Positions 61,395 through 64,000 of a stretch of 64,000 nucleotides of DNA are shown in pieces. Each line of letters starts with the position of its first letter. The first letter of the stretch is position 1. A model generated the notes under the pieces. The model ran no database searches and had not been told where the DNA came from. It saw only the letters and a program-made list of their open reading frames with translations. Position numbers and translations under genes: made by a program. This DNA is from Roseivirga echinicomitans (GTDB lineage Bacteria; Bacteroidota; Bacteroidia; Cytophagales; Cyclobacteriaceae): positions 62,001-126,000 of the forward strand of contig NZ_LRDB01000045.1 in NCBI RefSeq assembly GCF_001592935.1. Reading direction: 5' to 3'.

Positions 61395-62582
61395 TTGCAG
61401 ACCGATAAGATTTTAACCCGGGATTTCGTCCTTCATTTCATCTCCTATTTCTTAATGGCAACGGCTTTTTATTTCCTGCTGCCTACCCTACCCGTTTACG
61501 CTGTTGATGTTTTAGGAGCGAATAAAAATCAAGTGGGTTACATTATTGGCGTTTATGCCTTGTCGGCTTTAATCATTCGCCCCTTTTGCGGTTATGCATT
61601 AGATGCTTACGGAAGGCGATCAGTCTATCTCTGGGCCTTGGCCATTTTCACGGTCCTATTTGCACTATATCACTTCTCCTCTACCTTCTTTATCCTTTTA
61701 ATCCTTCGTGTATTCCACGGTTTTACTTGGGGAACAATTACAACCAGCGGAAGCACAATAGCCGCTGATCTTATTCCCGAAAGCAAAAGAGGTGAAGGAA
61801 TCGGTTATTTCGGGCTTGCCATGACTTTTTCTATTGCTTTTGCGCCCTATGCTGGAGATCAGATCATGGGGCAAGGTAATTTCACCAACCTCTTCAATAT
61901 TGCTTTTGCGGTTTGTTTCGCCTCGCTTGTACTCGCATTAATCATTAAAGTGCCAAACATTAAGACAGGTGAAACAAAACTAAGCCTTAAGAAAATGTTT
62001 GACGGCCGTGTGAACCGCATCGCAGCGGTAATGTTCATGGGCGCTTTCCCTTATGCCGCTATCATATCCTTTATTCGAATTTACAGCGATGAACTAGGCC
62101 TGAAACAGGGTGCGTTATTCTTCATTTTCATGGCCATAGGTGTAGCTGCATCTAGACTCTTGGTGGGTAAAATTATGGATAGAAAAGGTCCAACAGGCAT
62201 TGTTGTAATGGGTTTGGTTGTCACCATTATTGGGTTGATTTGGCTCAAGTATACCGACAGCTTCTGGCCGTTTATGATGTGTGGCGTTTTAGTAGGTATG
62301 GGCAATGGACTGATTATGCCTACGGTTCAAACCATGGCTTTGAACATTGTCCCTATTGAAAGACGAGGGGCAGCAAACGCTACTTTCTTCTCTGCCGTAG
62401 ATTTAGGAATTGGGGCCGGCTCAATCGCTTTGGGTTATGTTGCAGAATATTATGGCATCGATACGATGTTTTTCATCTGCGGCTTAATACTTTTGCTTCC
62501 GTTAGCATTTTATTTTCTGTTTGTACGTAATCATTATTACCGACAGTTAGAATTGCTGAAAAAGGAAGAACACAATGGCTAG
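61395..62582 (+). CDS. MFS transporter
   Basis: The 395-residue protein has about 12 membrane segments and MFS marks: LPVYAVDVLGANKNQVGYIIGVYALSALIIRPFCGYALDAYGRRSVYLW (loop 2-3 GxxxDxxGRR) and GLIMPTVQTMALNIVPIERRGAANATFFSAVDLGIGAGSI. A stop codon lies two codons before it and no ATG opens the normal N-terminus, so TTG at 61395 is taken as the start. Substrate unknown. The next gene overlaps its end by 8 bp. Confidence 0.88.
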   Translation: MQTDKILTRDFVLHFISYFLMATAFYFLLPTLPVYAVDVLGANKNQVGYIIGVYALSALIIRPFCGYALDAYGRRSVYLWALAIFTVLFALYHFSSTFFILLILRVFHGFTWGTITTSGSTIAADLIPESKRGEGIGYFGLAMTFSIAFAPYAGDQIMGQGNFTNLFNIAFAVCFASLVLALIIKVPNIKTGETKLSLKKMFDGRVNRIAAVMFMGAFPYAAIISFIRIYSDELGLKQGALFFIFMAIGVAASRLLVGKIMDRKGPTGIVVMGLVVTIIGLIWLKYTDSFWPFMMCGVLVGMGNGLIMPTVQTMALNIVPIERRGAANATFFSAVDLGIGAGSIALGYVAEYYGIDTMFFICGLILLLPLAFYFLFVRNHYYRQLELLKKEEHNG

Positions 62583-63660
62583 AAAAATTTTCTTTACTCC
62601 AGGGCCCTCTGCCCTCTATTTTACCGTAGAAGAACATCTAAAACAGGCAGTTAGAGACCAAGTGATGGAGGTTAACCATAGAAGCAAGCAAGCTTCGGCC
62701 TATTACCAACATGCGGTAGAAAACCTAAAAACCCTGATGAACATCCCTGAAGACTATCATGTCTTCTTTCTTAGTTCAGCCACAGAAATTTGGGAGCGAC
62801 AAATCCAGAACTTGGTGGTGGACAAGTCTTACCACTTCTGCAATGGTGCTTTTTCTAACCGTTTCTATGAATTTTCTAAAAGTCTGGGAAAACAAGCTTT
62901 AAAGAGCGAATCCAGGTTCGGTGCTATTCCAGAAGTAAACACAGACGATATTCCTCAAGACACTGAACTCATCAGCTTTGCGCTGAACGAAACCAGTACT
63001 GGAGTCACTTTTCCCGTAGAAGAAATTTATAAAGTACGGAAGTCGCACCCCGAAGCCATTATTGCGGTAGATGGCGTTTCAGCATTTCCAGTGATTGACA
63101 TTGATTTTACACAAATCGATAGCGCTTATTTTTCTGTTCAAAAATGCTTTGGACTTCCAGCTGGTTTGGGCGTATGGATAGTGAACAACCGTTGTATTGA
63201 AAAGGCTTTAAAGAAGGAAGCCGAAGGACACTCAATAGGCACTTACCAAACATTACCTAACCTATTTAAAAACGGAAGTAAGTTCCAGACCACCTATACT
63301 ATTAATGTACTCAACATCTTTCTATTAATGAAAGTCACTACTGACATGCTCAACAAGAGCATTGATGTAATCAGAAGAGAAAGCAATTACAAGGGACTAC
63401 TGTTGCAAAAAATGATTACCGACCATCCCTCATTTAATCACTTTGTAACAGATGAGAAGCTCCAATCTAAAACGGTTGTAGTCGCAAATACATTGACCTC
63501 TTCTCAAGAATGGATTGATGAACTTTCATCCAAAGGTTTCGTGCTTGGAAACGGCTATGGCGAGTATAAAGGCAAACAAATCCGAATCGCATCGTTCCCA
63601 ACACATTCAAAAGAATTGATAGAATTACTCTATGATACCATAAACGGAATGAAGCTTTAA
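62575..63660 (+). CDS. class V PLP-dependent aminotransferase (phosphoserine/alanine-glyoxylate aminotransferase-like)
   Basis: The 361-residue protein starts FFTPGPSALYFTVEEHLKQA, contains the pocket Asp166 (IAVDGVSAFPV) and PLP Lys190 (YFSVQKCFGLPAGLG), and a GKQIRIASFPTHS end. It resembles both phosphoserine and alanine-glyoxylate aminotransferases, and the residues visible do not decide. Coupled to the MFS gene by an 8-bp overlap; the transporter and enzyme may handle one metabolite. Confidence 0.88.
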   Translation: MARKIFFTPGPSALYFTVEEHLKQAVRDQVMEVNHRSKQASAYYQHAVENLKTLMNIPEDYHVFFLSSATEIWERQIQNLVVDKSYHFCNGAFSNRFYEFSKSLGKQALKSESRFGAIPEVNTDDIPQDTELISFALNETSTGVTFPVEEIYKVRKSHPEAIIAVDGVSAFPVIDIDFTQIDSAYFSVQKCFGLPAGLGVWIVNNRCIEKALKKEAEGHSIGTYQTLPNLFKNGSKFQTTYTINVLNIFLLMKVTTDMLNKSIDVIRRESNYKGLLLQKMITDHPSFNHFVTDEKLQSKTVVVANTLTSSQEWIDELSSKGFVLGNGYGEYKGKQIRIASFPTHSKELIELLYDTINGMKL

Positions 63661-63765
63661 GGCATTCGAAATAAATGGATTAGAATCCTTTTAAATTTTG
63701 CCTATATTCATGGGTACATCTACCTTTTAAATCTTTAATTTTGCCCTTAGGTTTATATTAGAATT

Positions 63766-64000
63766 ATGCCCAAAAGAGAAAAAATTTTGGTGTTGATGGA
63801 CACCAGCGATGTTGACAAAACACTTCTCAGGTTTATTGAGATAATTGCCATCGCACACGAGACTAAGGAAATTCATTTCTTCAATAGTATTAGCGAAATG
63901 AAGATTCCAGAGGCCGTTCTCAAAAACTTCCCTGAAATCAAAGACAAGTCTATTGAGGAAAGGAAGAAGATGATCCAAAGCTTGGTCTCTTCTACGTTGC
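63766..64000 (+). CDS. universal stress protein family, N-terminal part (cut by window edge)
   Basis: ATG at 63766 opens a frame of 78 codons to the window edge. It starts MPKREKILVLMDTSDVDKTL, then IIAIAHETKEIHFFN, the usual N-terminal strand and helix of UspA-like proteins. The nucleotide-binding G-2x-G-9x-G(S/T) motif lies beyond the edge, so ATP binding cannot be judged. It follows the aminotransferase gene by 105 bp. Confidence 0.7.
   Translation, partial: MPKREKILVLMDTSDVDKTLLRFIEIIAIAHETKEIHFFNSISEMKIPEAVLKNFPEIKDKSIEERKKMIQSLVSSTL

Overview
The window reads as chromosomal DNA of a Bacteroidota bacterium, most likely a free-living, probably marine member of the Cytophagales. The support is mixed. 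IspG carries the large central insertion usual in this phylum. Several promoter-like TAnnTTTG (-7) elements are visible. The gene families are typical of the phylum: a BlaI / M56-TonB pair, TPR histidine kinases, DUF6090, DUF4397 and DUF4159 proteins, and Bacteroidota-type small membrane proteins. Genus is not decided by what I can read. No rRNA or tRNA gene was recognised.

Layout. 1-10 kb: housekeeping genes (MmcQ/YjbR fragment, ispG, sufU-sufS, accA), interrupted at 2.6-3.9 kb by a REP-associated tyrosine transposase (RAYT) between two blocks of short palindromes. 9.6-20.9 kb: secreted hydrolases (M20 peptidase, propeller-amidohydrolase, membrane-anchored nuclease), a TPR lipoprotein, dapD, a glycosyltransferase, a DtxR/MntR-type regulator with candidate operators, and a LytTR regulator. 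21-27.3 kb: mnmE, a GxxExxY protein between degenerate repeats, a TPP-riboswitch operon (pnuC/pnuT-like transporter plus an acyl-CoA-dehydrogenase-like flavoprotein), a cupin, and hipBA with a four-site operator array. 27.3-37.4 kb: mostly envelope proteins of unknown function, including an operon of a YHYH lipoprotein, a MORN-like protein and an SCO1-type copper chaperone. 38-44 kb: signal transduction (TPR histidine kinase divergent from a LuxR-type response regulator, a LOG-family enzyme, a hybrid 7TMR histidine kinase). 44-54.7 kb: NUDIX hydrolase, DUF4159 protein, blaI/M56-TonB, smc, SGNH hydrolase, cyanophycinase-like peptidase, and a membrane-anchored MutS-like ATPase. 54.7-64 kb: a YceI-porin-YceI operon with a candidate FNR-type box, a divergent ECF sigma/anti-sigma operon with two secreted paralogues sharing an unrecognised repeat unit, a likely 6S-like structured RNA on the minus strand, an MFS transporter with an aminotransferase, and the start of a universal stress protein gene.

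Most worth a second look: the RAYT/REP block architecture, the HipB operator array, the thiamine-controlled flavoprotein, the sigma-factor operon with its duplicated domain, the 6S-like RNA, and a near-identical 20-bp dyad upstream of two unrelated envelope genes. Function calls come from reading the protein sequences without database searches.
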